Origin: Myxacorys californica WJT36-NPBG1
GTDB lineage: Bacteria; Cyanobacteriota; Cyanobacteriia; Leptolyngbyales; Leptolyngbyaceae
NCBI GenBank assembly: GCA_019359315.1
Contig: JAHHHO010000033.1
Span: 1 to 58,964 of the forward strand
Length of the DNA: 58,964 nucleotides
Direction: 5' to 3'
The position numbers were made by a program, and so were the translations under genes. The notes below the pieces were generated by a model. It made no database searches and was not told where the DNA came from. It worked only from the letters and a program-made list of their open reading frames with translations. Positions 9,615 to 23,100 of this stretch are shown here, one piece after another; position 1 is the first letter of the stretch, and every line of letters begins with the position of its first letter.

Positions 9615-9941
9615 ATGGGACTCAAGATCGTCGAAGCGTTTGACGGAAGTTTTTCCCTCGATCCTCAAGCGAAAGCCACCCTGTTTGAATTGCTAAACAG
9701 CGAGGCGTTTCTGGGACAGATTGGGCAAGAGTTGCAGGGCGATAGGGTTGAATTCACCGGACTTCTGTTTCAGCCTGTTCCCTACAGCACAGCAACTCCG
9801 AAGGGAATGCCTGCCGAATTTGAAAAATTTCACGAATCGGCTGAGCATGTCGTCATCCACGTTCCGCCAAATTTCATGTTCAAATCAAACATCATGAAGC
9901 CAAGCCGATTATGTGCGATTTATAGAAAATTTCATCAGTAA
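9615..9941 (+). CDS. Hypothetical protein, 108 residues
   Basis: I do not recognise this protein. It is soluble, mixed alpha/beta in composition, with no signal peptide, membrane segment or cysteine cluster. It starts MGLKIVEAFDGSFSLDP and has a conserved-looking middle (FTGLLFQPVPYSTATP). The ATG at 9615 has no strong Shine-Dalgarno sequence. It lies 35 bp before the GIY-YIG-type gene on the same strand and 96 bp from the divergent GH116 gene, so the two small genes may form an operon. Its codon choices resemble those of its neighbours, which supports it being real. Confidence 0.6.
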   Translation: MGLKIVEAFDGSFSLDPQAKATLFELLNSEAFLGQIGQELQGDRVEFTGLLFQPVPYSTATPKGMPAEFEKFHESAEHVVIHVPPNFMFKSNIMKPSRLCAIYRKFHQ

Positions 9942-9976
9942 CTTTTCATCAGTAATTTTTAACGTGAAATTCCAAA

Positions 9977-10507
9977 ATGACTGCACAAGACATTCCAGCA
10001 TTGGCAAGTTTAGACTTTGTTCCTTATCTCAATAGTGAAGGTCAATTACCCGAACAATTTCAAGGAAAAGTAGGCGTATATGCTGTTTTTGATCAGGCAA
10101 AAACACTGCAATTTGTTGGTTTTTCGCGAGATGTTTCTCTAAGTTTGAAGCAGCATTTAGTCCGACAGCTCGATCGCTGCTATTGGGTCAAAGTGAAGAC
10201 TGTTGATCGTCCGAGTCGAGCAGTTTTAGAAGAGATTCGTGCGGCTTGGATTGAGGAAAACGGTTCAGCTTTGGGTGACGATACTTCTTGGACTCAACCC
10301 ATCCAGGTAAAAGCCTTGATGACGCCTGAAGAACAGGCAAATTATCAAAATCCAATTCATGATGAAGTGGCTCAAGGAAAAGTCTTGAAAAATGTTGCTA
10401 GACGAGTTGAGGCAGAGATTTTAGCTCAATTGAAAGAACGAGGAGTTCAATCTGAGATTCGGTTCAATCCTAAGATTAAAGAAGAAGGATTGCTAGATTT
10501 GAAATAA
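9977..10507 (+). CDS. GIY-YIG nuclease family protein
   Basis: This 176-residue protein has an N-terminal GIY-YIG-like fold: VGVYAVFD (residues 34-41) supplies the degenerate GIY strand, LQFVGFSRD the YIG strand, and the R-x-H-like helix follows (LSLKQHLVRQL). The tyrosine pair is only partly kept (VYAVF, FVGF), so nuclease activity is uncertain. The C-terminal half (about 100-176) is charged and unrecognised. Similar proteins are common, uncharacterised members of cyanobacterial genomes. It follows the small hypothetical gene by 35 bp and is closed by a possible hairpin at 10523-10568. Confidence 0.72.
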   Translation: MTAQDIPALASLDFVPYLNSEGQLPEQFQGKVGVYAVFDQAKTLQFVGFSRDVSLSLKQHLVRQLDRCYWVKVKTVDRPSRAVLEEIRAAWIEENGSALGDDTSWTQPIQVKALMTPEEQANYQNPIHDEVAQGKVLKNVARRVEAEILAQLKERGVQSEIRFNPKIKEEGLLDLK

Positions 10508-10522
10508 TCGCTTTGGAAAAGA

Positions 10523-10568
10523 ATTAGGTAGTAGAGATAGCGGATAGCTCGTTCATCCACTACCTAAT
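10523..10568 (+). terminator. Stem-loop after GIY-YIG gene
   Basis: ATTAGGTAGT (10523-10532) pairs exactly with ACTACCTAAT (10559-10568). The loop is 26 nt and there is no T-run, so this is a weak terminator candidate. The right arm also contains the stop codon of the minus-strand remnant described below. Confidence 0.4.
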
Positions 10569-10758
10569 CTGCTGCCACTAAACTATTTGCTACATATCGC
10601 TCGGTCACTTCCGCAATCCGCTGACCGAAATGATGTGCCGTTAAGCGATCGTTCGGAGCTTGGCAAAGCCAATTGCCCGGATCAAGTTCTGCTTCTTTGC
10701 CACTCATATCTAGCTGACTTTGACCCATCACGGCTAAAAATGCGCTGCGTCGGTTGAC
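10564..10758 (-). pseudogene. C-terminal gene remnant (about 64 codons), family not recognised
   Basis: Read on the minus strand, this stretch is an open frame with strong coding character: NRRSAFLAVMGQSQLDMSG, then a Glu/Asp-rich segment, GNWLCQAPNDRLTAHHFG, and a helix QRIAEVTERYVANSL before the TAG at 10564-10566. It lacks a plausible start and SD, and an in-frame TAA sits immediately upstream (higher coordinates), so it looks like the C-terminal end of a longer, truncated gene. I cannot assign the family. A very short real gene starting at the internal ATG (VMGQ) is the alternative. Confidence 0.45.
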
Positions 10759-11142
10759 GCCTTAAATAGTTTGAGTTCTAACAGTCAATGTTTTTATATT
10801 ATGATATCAAATAGATTTTTGTAAAGCCAAATTTTGACTGTTTGGAAGTATTTCAGGTAAGCCTAAGCTTTAGCAACGTCGCGTTGCTTTGTACAAACTA
10901 TTTGTGCAAAGTAAAACTCTACCGAACCTACGCTTTAGAACCAAATAAATTTCTTCCGTAATTTCTCTTAAGTTTTTTACAATATCTATGAATTTATTAC
11001 TTACTTAATTGCAGAATTTACGTATCCTCATCCGAAAGCGTACGCAAAAATGAGTTTTTTGGGCAAAATGTCTACGGCTACTTGGTAATAATTTTCACCA
11101 TTAGTCTTTGCCCTAACTCACCCCTTCTGAGGAGTACGCCCC
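10759..11142. promoter_or_regulatory. AT-rich leader of the giant surface-protein gene
   Basis: This 384-bp region has no gene. It contains a compact hairpin, AGCAACG (10872-10878) and CGTTGCT (10882-10888) around a TCG loop, followed by TTT, which could be a terminator or leader structure. The ribosome binding site GAGGAG lies at 11129-11134, eight bases before the ATG at 11143. I could not single out a promoter with confidence. Confidence 0.45.
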
Positions 11143-14100
11143 ATGGAACTTACTGGGTCATCTATCTGGAGTCGATCGCCGTTTGTTCTAAGTACGGATG
11201 ACGTTGAGCGTACCCTTGAAGCGACTGCATCGCCCCTGCAAACCCCTCAGACCCGATTAGCGCGAAGCGCCCCGGCTTCTATCCTCTTCATCGAGTCGGG
11301 GGTGAAAGACTACCAATCGTTAGTCACGGGCGTGCAGGCAGGAACCGAAGTTCATGTCCTTCATTCGGCACAAAACGCGTCTGAGGAAGCTAGCGGAGCG
11401 ATCGCGCAGATTACTCAAACCCTTTTGGGGCGAAGCGGTATTTCTAGCCTGCATATCATTTCTCATGGAGAAGCGGGAAAGGTTCAACTGGGCAGCACCT
11501 GGTTAACAGGGGAGACACTCAGCAACTACGCATCGCAATTCAAAAGTTGGTCAGAGGCGCTGACAGAAGATGCAGATATTCTGCTGTATGGGTGCGATAT
11601 TGCTCAGGGACAACAGGGGCAAGCCTTCCTTAATCAATTTGGTCAACTAACCGGAGCGGACATTGCTGCCTCAACGAATTGGACAGGAAACGCAGAGTTG
11701 GGCGGCGACTGGACGCTAGAAGTGAATACGGGAGAGATTGAGGCTCCGATCGCGCTCCGATCAGGTACGTTAGCCGCTTATCAAGGCGTTTTGCCCATTG
11801 ATCTGATCTCGGTTTCTAATCCCACGCTGTTTAGCGCCAGTGTAGGTGGCAGCAGTGGAGCAAGCAGCACCAGTCAGGATGGGCAGTATGTTGTCTTTAC
11901 CAGCAGTGCTAACAATCTGGTTGACAACGACACGAATGGGAAGTCAGATGTGTTCCTATTTAACCGCACAGATGGGTCTGTCAAACTAATTAGTCATCAA
12001 GCAGGCAGCACGTTTAGCGCCACAGGTGATTCGATCAACCCAATCATTAGCAGTAACGGAGATTTCGTCACGTTTGTCAGTAATGCTAGTAATCTTGTAT
12101 CCGGCAATATTCAAAATACATTCAATCGGCAAAATATCTTTGTTTGGGATCGACAGAATAATGCCACTACGCTGGTGAGCCGTTCGACCACAGGATTGAG
12201 CGGAGACAATACTTCCTCTAATCAAACTATTAGTTCAACTGGAGATGCGATCGCGTTTCTCAGCCAAGCCACGAATCTTGACCCACGGGACGGAAATACC
12301 CGACGGGACGCCTACCTGTGGACTAAATCAGATAACAAGGTCACGTTGATCAGCCGCGATTTTAACAGAACAAATGTTGGCGATGGAATAGTCAGTGCAG
12401 CGGTCTTGAGCAGTGATGGAGGCTATGTCGCCTTCGCCAGCACCTCAAGCAACCTGATTGCGAATGATCCTGATAAATTTCAGAGTCCAGACGTATTTTT
12501 GTGGAAACGCCCTGATGATGGCTCTACCGATAACAGCGTCCTACTAGGATTGACCTCTGGCGGCAATGTTTCCGGCACGCCCTCGATTAGTATAGGTGGC
12601 GATCGCGTTGCATTTACAAGCAATAGTCCGCTGGGCACAAACGACACGAATGGTCTTAACGATGTTTTTGTCTGGACTCGTTCAACGACCGATCCAACTA
12701 AAGGAACGATTCAACTCGTCAGTGCTAATAGTGCGGGTCAAAGTGGGACAACTCCTAACTCTGTTACGGGTGACGGGTCATTTAGACCTGTAATGAACGA
12801 CACGGGTACTTATGTTGCCTTTACTAGTACCGCTAACGATCTAGTGGGAGATGACACAAACGCCAAGAAAGATGTTTTCTTGCGGGATTTGACCTTAAAC
12901 ACAACAGTTTTAGTCAACCGCAGCACGGCAGGCACAGCAGGTGACGGCGACTCTGATTTTGCAACCTTGAGCTACAACGGCAAGCGAGTGAGCTTTATTA
13001 GTAACGCTACGAATTTAGTGAATGGCGATACCAATGGCAAGCCAGATATTTTTGTTCGTGACATTTCTGCAACGCCTTCAACCTATCTCATCAGCCGCAC
13101 TCCCACTCCCGCTAGCACTGTGGGAAACAACGCATCGGGTAGCACCACCATTAATGGTCTTTCCACTCAAGTTGCTCCTGTGATCAGTGGAGATGGTAGT
13201 TTCGTTACCTTTAACAGCGCTGCCACTGACCTGATTATCAACGATAGCAACAACCTAGAAGATGTGTTCGTTACAGGCGTCTCGTTTGGCAGTGCGGTAC
13301 TAGCAACCCGTCGCAATACAGGATCACTCGGAAATTCTAAAACTGGAAGTGGCGACTCTAACACTCATGTTGGCTCGGTCAGTGCAGACGGGCGCTATGT
13401 TGTGTTTACCAGCAAAGCCTCTGAATTGGCAGCAGATGACACAAACGCGGCTGAAGATGTTTTCTTGCGAGATCTGCAAACGGGAGAGACAACGCTGATT
13501 AGTCGCAATCACACGGGAACCGCAAGTGCAAATGCCGCCTCTTTCGCTCCGCAAATTAGTGCTGATGGTCAATACATCGTTTTTAGCAGTACTGCGTCAA
13601 ATATCACCGTTAACGATAGCAATACAGTGAGCGATGTCTTTTGGTACGATCGCAAAACCAATAAAATGGTGTTGGTTAGTCATACGATCGCGGGTGTTGC
13701 GGGCAACGGAGCATCACTCAGTCCCGTTCTAAGTACAGATGGGCTGTTTGTAGCATTTGTTAGTAGCGCTCCAAACCTCACAGACGTTACTACAAGTGGT
13801 AAAAATATTTTTATCTGGAATAGTGCAACTGATACTACTACTCTTGTGAGTGGTAATGCTGGTGGTAATGGTGACTCTGATAGTCCGGTGATTAATGGTA
13901 ATGGTGAGTATGTTGTCTTTACCAGTGCGGCTTCAAATTTAGTTGGAGGCGATACAAACAACAAGAAAGATATTTTTGTGTGGAATCGCTCAACGAATGC
14001 GATCGCGCTGGTCAGTCAAAGCAGTGGCGGCGCGATCGGCAATGGCGATTCTTCAGTGGCTAGTATCAGTAATGATGGAAAGATCATCGCCTTTACTAGT

Positions 14101-17100
14101 GTTGCAAGCAACTTAGGTGGAGGAACAGATAGCAATAATGGACTAGACATCTTCATTCGTAATCTCAATACCAATACAACTACGCTAGTCAGTGCAAATA
14201 CCAGTGGTACTTACAGCGCAGGTGGAGGCGACGCCCTCAACCGCTTTGGCGCATTTAACCCGATGGTGAGTGGTAACGGTGAATTTGTCGCATTTAGCAG
14301 CACCTTTATCGATCTCACTAACAATGACTCAAACAATGCTGAAGACGTTTTCGTTCGCAATTTCAAAGATAACACAACTCAATTAGTCAGTATTAATTCT
14401 TCGGGAGCAAGTGGAACGGGCACGAGCAATGGATCAACTGGCTCATCTGGAACTGGTTCTTCCAATCCCGTCATCAGCAGCGACGGTCGATTTATTGGCT
14501 TCAGCAGCTACTCAACTGATTTGGTTAGTGGTGACACAAATGGAGTTCAAGATATTTTTGTTCGCGACTCCAAAACGGCTTCGACAACTTGGATCAGCCG
14601 CACAGATACAGCAGGCGGCAACGGGGCCTCATTTAATCCAGTCATCAACAGCACTGGAAGCTACCTTGCCTTTGCAAGTAACGCGAGCAATTTAACCGGT
14701 TCTGATCTAAACGGCAAACCAGACGTGTTTGGCTCAACCCTAGCTACCATAGTAAGTCTGTCAGCCACTAACAAAAGCGTTGCTGAATCGGGCGCACTCG
14801 CAAATCCGACCTATCAAATTCGCCGTAGCCGCACCGAGGGTACACTCACAATTAAGCTAAAAATCGACGCGACTAGTACCGCCACGATCGCCGCAACAGT
14901 AGGTGCAAGAGCAGACTTTACTCCGACGATTGATGCTGGCTCGTTTACCATCACGGGTAGTGATCTAATCATTACTCTACCGGATGGCGTGGGAACGGTG
15001 AACTTGACGCTCACTCCGCAAGATGACATTCAGGCAGAAGCTGCCGAATTTGTGAAGCTAACATTAGCCGTCGATCCAGCCTATTCAATTTCAACCACCG
15101 CCAATACGGACACGGTCACGATCGAGGCGAATGATACGGTTGTGACTAGCATCAACGACAGTGGAGAAGGGTCACTGCGGCAAGCGATTCTAAACGCAAA
15201 CGCCTTTAGCGGCAAAGATACTATTAGCTTCAAGATTGAAGGATCGGGTGTTAAAACGATTTCTCTTGCATCTGCACTCCCAGACATCACAGATGCTGTG
15301 ATCATCGACGGCACAACTCAAGAGGGTTACACGAACACTCCGATCGTTGAACTTAACGGTGCAGGTGCAGAAAACTCTAATGGATTAACGATTACATCAG
15401 GCGATAGTACCGTTAAGGGATTGGTTATTAATCGATTCTCGCAAAATGGAATTCGGTTAGAGGGCACAGGCAGCAATACTATTGAAGGAAACCGTATTGG
15501 AACGGATGCGGCTGGAAACGGTAGTTTTGGAAATGCTTCAGACGGAATTAGCATTAATTCTAGTAACAATATAATTGGTGGCACGATAGGAAATGTGATT
15601 GCTAACAATCAAGGTTCGGGAATTACAGTTGAAGGAAATGCCATTGGAAACCGGATTCAAAAAAATGCGATTTTCCTCAACAGTGGCTTAGGCATTGATT
15701 TAGGCAAAGACGGGGTAACGCCGAACGATGCTGGAGACGCTGATTCAGGCGCAAACGGGTTACAAAATACAGCCGTGCTGACGATCGCAGAACCTTCTAG
15801 CACGAGTACCGCTATTTTCGGCACGTTTGACGGCGCAGCAGACTCGACCTTCCAAGTCGAATTTTTTAGCAACACAACGGCTGATCCTTCTGGCTTTGGG
15901 GAAGGACAAACCTTCTTAGGCACAACGACTATCACCACCGACGCTACCGGAAAAGCGATCGTCAGCTACACCCATCCTCAAGCGATCGCGGCGGGACAGT
16001 TCATCAGTGCGACCATCACCGATGCAACGGGCAATACGTCTGAATTCTCAAATTCACGGGCTGTTGCAGTGCCTAAAGTAACGATTAGCCCAACGACGCT
16101 GGAGCAGCTAGAAGGCGAAGGAACAACATACGTCTTTACGCTAAATCTCGATCAGGCCAGTAGCCAGGAGGTCAGCGTACAAGTCACTACAGCTGACATT
16201 ACGGCGACGAGTCCCAGCGATTATGAGGCGTTTAATCAAACGGTCACATTTGCGGCTGGTGAAACGTCCAAAACGGTGAGTATTACGGCAAAAGGAGACA
16301 CGGCTAAAGAGCCGAATGAAACGTTTAGAGTGTCTCTTAACACGCCGATGAATGCGGTGTTAGGAAGCGATTCATCCGCGATCGCAACGATTCTAGATGA
16401 TGACAACCCGCCAACCCTCTCGATCGTAAATGTCACTCCCACAACCGTTAGTGAAGGTGATACAGCAACAACGGACTACCAGTTTGAAGTCAAACTCTCG
16501 AATGCGACCAGTGATCCGGTGACGGTAACCTATGCCACGGCCGATGGCAGCGCAACCACAAGTGACAATGACTACACCACGACGTCGCAAATGCTAACCT
16601 TTGCGGCTGGAGAAACCTCAAAGATCATCACTGTGTCGGGAACGGGAGATACGAAATTTGAACAAGATGAAACCTTTACAGTCACGCTAAGTAATGTCAG
16701 TAGCAATGCGTCGATCGCCACTGCAACGGCAATAGGTACGATCAAAAATGATGATCAAGGATCTGTTATCAGTGTAAGTGCTGCTACCGCCATTGACGAA
16801 GGAGCAGAAGGCACGACTACCGATTATGTCTTCACCGTCAGTTTAGACAAACCGAGCGGCGAGACGGTTACGGTTAAATATAGCACTGAAGATTTGACGG
16901 CTAAAGCCTCTGATAACGACTACGAGCCAATTACAAACACGCTTACAAATACGCTGACGTTTGCACCTAACACCACAACCCAAACGGTTGTAGTGAAAGT
17001 AAAAGGCGATCGCACGTCTGAAAGTGATGAGCAGTTCAAACTAGTGTTGAGCGAGCCGACCAATGGAGCGATTTCGGTTGAGCAAGGCAGCGCGATCGCA

Positions 17101-20100
17101 ACAATTAAAAACGACGACTTGCATCCAACCGTTCAAATTACTGCACCTAATAAAGTTGAAGGGGATACAACAAATCCGTTTAACTTTCTGATCTCGCTTT
17201 CTCACCCTTCTGATACAGCGATTACTGTCAACTACACAACCGAAAATGGAACCGCATTAGCTGGAGAAGATTACACGGCTCAAATTGATCAAACGCTGAC
17301 CTTCAACCCAGGCGAAACCGAGAAAACGATCGCAGTCGATGTTTTAGGCGATCGCAAGCGAGAAGAGAATGAGACCTTCTCGATTAAACTGACAAACGCA
17401 ACGAATGCAACCCTTGCAAATGCGAATGGAGTGAGCGCCGTTGCAACGATTCAGAATGATGATCTACCGCCGGAAATTGCGATCGCGAATATCACTCAAA
17501 ATCAGCTAGAAGGTGCGATCGGTGAGACGAATGCCAACACATTTGAAGTTTCACTATCGAATCCTAGCGCTCAGATCATCACGGTTAAATATGATGCTTT
17601 GAATGGCAATCTTCCAAGTGGAAATGCAACTCTTGAGAATAATGATTTTGAAGCAGCCTCTGGCATACTAACCTTCAACCCTGGTGAAACGAAAAAAGCC
17701 ATTACGGTTAATGTTAAAGGAGACACAGATCAAGAACCTGACGAAACCTATCTCGTCAAATTAAGCAACGTCAGCAGTAGCGCAACGCTAAAGACAGATA
17801 CTGCTCAAGGACTGATTCGGAACGATGATGCTGCGCCAACGATTAGCATTCTAGGTGCCAGTATTGATGAGGGCAATTCCGGTCAAACTGCTCTCAAGTT
17901 TAAGGTGAACCTGTCGAGTGCCAGCACCGATCCGATTACTGTTTCCTACTCAACGGGCGACGGCTCAGCAAAAACGAGTGACAACGATTACGCCAGTGTG
18001 TCGAATGCGAGCATTACCTTTGCCCCTGGAGAAACCTTGAAAGAGATCACCATTCTGCTAAATGGTGATACCAAGTTAGAACCCGACGAAGACTTTAAGG
18101 TGACGCTGACCAGCCCAATCAACGCGACGATTGCAAGTGCGATCGCGGCGGGAACGATCACAAACGACGATCGCAGACCAACTCTTGGCATTAGTGGCGT
18201 GACTAAAGGTGAAGGCAATAGCGGTACTCAAGATTATGTCTTTACCGTTGCATTGTCTAACGAAAGCGCGGAGGTGATCACCGTAGATTACGCCACGCAA
18301 GACGATACAGCAACCGTTGCAGACGGGGATTACATCGCCACAACAGGACAGCTCACCTTTAGCCCTGGTGGTTCCCTTGAACAGACCATTACCGTGCAAA
18401 CAACGGGAGATGTCAAGTTTGAACCGACAGAGAAATTCATCGTCAAACTGCTCGATCAATCGGTGGTTAATGCCGATATCTCAGTCAACCAAGCGGATGG
18501 AGTTCTGACCAACGATGACAATCAGCCTACTCTGTCCCTAAGCGGTCGCCAATCGCAAAATGAAGGAAATAGTGAGACAACACCGTTTACCTTTGAAGTG
18601 GCTCTCTCGAATCCAAGTAGTGACGCGATTACTGTCGATTACACTACGATTCCCGGAAGCTCAACGCCCGATGTGGATTACATTCCCGCTTCTGGCACGC
18701 TCACGTTTAATCCAGGTGATCAGAAAAAGACAATCACTGTTTTAGCCAAGGGAGACACGGACGTTGAGCCAGATGAAGACTTTACGCTAAGACTCAGTAA
18801 CGCGGTCAAGGCAACGTTACCCGCAGGAGCAACCGATGCTCAAGGCATCATTCAAAATGACGATCAGCCTCCATTCCCGACCATCAGCATTGATGATGCA
18901 AGTAGCAACGAAGGAAACACCGGAACTACAACGCCACTCACATTCAAAGTCAAACTCTCTCAAGCGACCACCGTTCCGGTCACAGTCCAATACGCAACGA
19001 GCGACGGCACTGCCAAAACAGATGACGGGGACTACACGGGAGTAACAACCACAACGCTAACGTTTGCACCAAACGAAACCGAAAAAGACGTTACCGTACT
19101 TGTAAATGGCGATAGCAAGTTTGAGCCAAACGAAATTCTGAATGTCACTCTAGTCAATCCAACCAATGCTCAACTTTCGGCGATCGCAAGTCAAGCCAAA
19201 GGCGTAATCACTAATGATGATGCAAAACCAACGCTCAGCATTAATGCGATCGCGCTCACAGAAGGTGATGCTGGACTAAAAGATTTTGTCTTTGCCGTGG
19301 ATCTGTCGAATCCAACTGCTGACACTGTAGAGGTTGACTACGACACGCTGGATGGCACTGCTCGCCTGCTCGATAGTGACTACCAGAGGGCAGCCGGAAA
19401 GCTGACCTTTCTTCCTGGTGATCCATTGCGGCAGTTCATCACGGTGAAGGTCGTTGGCGATCGCACGTTTGAACCCACCGAAACCTTTACGATCGGTCTC
19501 AAAGACCCCAAAAATGCAGATCTATCCGCTGTGTCCAATCAAGGCACTGGAACCATTCTTGCTGATGATTTCCGCCCAACTTTTAGCATCCAGAATGTCA
19601 CAGCACCAGAAGGCAACAGTGCCACAACACCCTTTACCTTTAAGGTTGACCTCTCCAACCCTAGTAGCGAAACTATTACCGTTCAATATGACACGAAGTC
19701 AGGAACGGCTGATACCAGCGACTATACACAAAGCACCGGCACTCTGACCTTCGCTCCGTCTGAGCAATCGAAGACCATCACAGTGCAAGTGACGGGTGAC
19801 ACTCAATATGAGCCGGATGAGACGTTTACCGTCGAGTTGAGCAACCCAGCTAACGCAACTTTGCCGCCTTCAAGCGCAACAGGCACAATCCAGAATGATG
19901 AGCCGCTGCCGCAAGTGCAAGTCAGCGCTTCGCCGAGTCAGCAAGAAGGCAACAGCGGCATCGCCCCGTTCGTGTTTGAAGTCAGTTTGTCTCAAGCCAG
20001 TTCCTTGCCGATTACGGTGTCCTACACTACCGCTGATGGACAAGCCACGACTGCTGATAACGACTACACCTCCGCTACAGGCACGCTCACCTTCAATCCG

Positions 20101-23100
20101 GGTGAAACGAAGAAGACCGTCACCGTCAATGTCTTAGGTGATACTCGCTTTGAAGCCAACGAAACCTTCCAATTCAATCTTAGCAATCCTACTAATGCGA
20201 CCCTATCCAATCAAGGTACTGGAACCATTCTTGCTGATGATCTTCGTCCAACCTTTAGCATCCAGAATGTCACAGTGCCAGAAGGCAGCAATAGTGGTAC
20301 AACACCATTTACGTTCAAGGTTGACCTCTCGAATCCCAGTAGTGAAACCATCACTGTTCAATATGACACGAAGCCAGGAACGGCTGACATCAGCGACTAC
20401 ATGGGAAACACAGGCACTCTAACCTTCGCTCCGTTGGAGCAATCGAAGACCATTACAGTGCCGGTGACGGGTGACGCTCAATATGAGCTGGATGAGACGT
20501 TTACCGTCGAGTTGAGCAACCCAACTAACGCACTCTTACCGTCTGCAAGCTCTACGCTGGCTGCGACAGGCACAATTCAAAATGACGATTCGTTGCCGCA
20601 AGTGCAAGTCAGTGTTTCGCCTAGCCAGGCAGAAGGCAACAGCGGCATCACCCCGTTTGTATTTGAAGTCAGTTTGTCTCAAGCAAGTTCCTTACCAGTT
20701 ACGGTGTCCTACACGACGGCTGATGGACAAGCGACGATCGCCAACAACGATTACACCTCCACCACAGGCACGCTCACTTTCAATCCGGGTGAAACGAAGA
20801 AGACCGTCACCGTCAATGTCTTAGGTGATACTCGCTTCGAACCCAACGAAACCTTCCAACTCAAACTCAGCAATCCCAGCAATGCGACCCTATCCACCGT
20901 GTCTAATCAAGGCACTGGAACCATTCTTGCTGATGATCTTCGTCCAACTTTTAGCATCCAGAATGTCACAGCACCAGAAGGTAATAGTGCCACAACCCCG
21001 TTTACCTTTAAGGTTGACCTCTCCAACCCTAGTAGCGAAACTATTACCGTTCAATATGACACGAAGCCAGGAACCGCCGATGCCGCTGACTACACGAGAA
21101 ACACGGGCACTTTAACCTTCGCTCCGTCTGAGCAATCGAAGACCATCACAGTGCCGGTGACGGGTGACACTCAATATGAGCCGGATGAGACGTTTACCGT
21201 CGAGTTGAGCAACCCAACTAACGCAACTTTGCCGTCTCCAAGCTCTACGCTGGTCGCCACCGGCACAATTCAAAATGACGATTCGTTGCCGCAAGTGCAA
21301 GTCAGCGCTACGCCGAGTCGAGAAGAGGGGAATAGTGGCATTACCCCGTTTGTGTTTGAAGTCAGTCTGTCCCAAGCAAGTTCCTTGCCGGTTACGGTGT
21401 CCTACACTACCGCTGATGGACAAGCGACGATCGCCAACAACGACTACACCTCCACCACAGGCAGGCTCACCTTCAATCCGGGCGAAACGAAGAAGACTGT
21501 TACTGTTAACGTCTTAGGCGATACTCGTCCTGAAGCCAACGAAACCTTCCAGTTCAAACTCAGCAATCCCAGCAATGCGACGATCGCTCCTGGTTCAGAG
21601 GAAGTTAACGGGACAATTGAAAACGACGACACCAGTCCCAGCACTCAAATCAATCGAGATAGCAAAACAGATATTGTTTGGCGCAATGCTCTCACGGGTG
21701 AGAATGCTATCTGGTATCTCAATAACACAACCTATGAAAGCTCAAGTAATCTGCCGACCGTAGACGAGGAAGGGTGGCGCATTAAAGCGACGGCTGACCT
21801 AGATGGGGACGGTGACGATGACCTGATCTGGCAAAACGAGCGCACCAGCTCAGTCGGGCTGTGGTTGATGGAGGGAAATCAAGCCATCACCTATGCGATT
21901 CCCCCGCTCGTGCCCGGAACAGACTGGAAAATTCAAGGAGCGGCAGATTTCAACCGCGATCGCAAAGCAGACATCATCTGGCGCAACACTCGAACCGGAG
22001 AAAACGCGATCTGGCTGATGAACGGCACCACGCTCAGTAGCTCGGTTTATCTTCCATCCGTGCTAGATCTGTCTTGGAAAATGCAGCAGTTTGGTGACTT
22101 TAACAACGATAGCGACACCGACATCCTGTGGCGCAACGAAAGCAACGGAGAAGTTGCTATCTGGCAACTCCAGACCACCCAATTTAAAGCTGGATACTAC
22201 CTGCCGACGATCGCGGATTTGGCTTGGAAAATAAAAGGCGTTGCCGACTTCACAGGAGATACGTTCCTAGACATCGTATGGCAAAACGACGTTAGCCAAC
22301 AAGCTGCTATCTGGCAAACCCGTAACTTTGCCTTTGAGCAAGGGTCTTTCATTAAAACCCTGCCTGGTTCAGGTTGGGAGATTCAGCGAACGAAGGATCT
22401 GAACGGTGATTTCAATCCCGATTTGCTCTGGCACAACTACCTCACCGGACAAAACGCAGTGTGGTACATGAACCGCACCAATGTTGGAACGGGTCTATAC
22501 TTACCCCGCCTAGACGATCTCCTTTGGGATAGCTTTCTAGTTGGTGATTTTGATAAGAACCGGACGCAGGAGGTTCTGCTGCACAATAACGCCACTGGAG
22601 CGACAATGATTTGGCAGCTCAACTCAAGTTTATTCTCATCGAACCTTCCACTGGCTACCGTAAGCGACACCAACTGGGTCATTGATCTCTCAGGTGACTT
22701 TACTAGAGATGGAGAAGCCGATTTGCTCTGGCGCAACGTCCGAACGGGTGAAGCCGGACTCTGGTTAATGAAAAACGGCGCACGCTACGCCAATGGCTTT
22801 GGTGTTCAATTCGGTGATCCAGCTTGGGTTGCCGAAGGTACGGCAGACTTTAATGGCGATCGCAACCTCGATCTGGTGTGGCGCAATCATCGCACTGGAG
22901 AAGTAGCACTGTGGAAGATGGATGGAGTGTTCATATCAGAGGGTATTTATTTACCGCGAGTCGCTGATCTGGACTGGGAGATTGAGGGCGTACAAGACTT
23001 TAACCGCGATCGCAGCCCTGATCTCCTCTGGCGCAATCGTCGCACTGGAGAGACTGGCATTTGGTTGATGGATGGCTTCCAGTTTAACCGCTCTGTGCCG

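Noticed and set aside
19579-21624. Long repeats considered as CRISPR or mobile element
   Set aside because: They are in-frame protein-domain duplications of about 680 bp without spacers or IS features.
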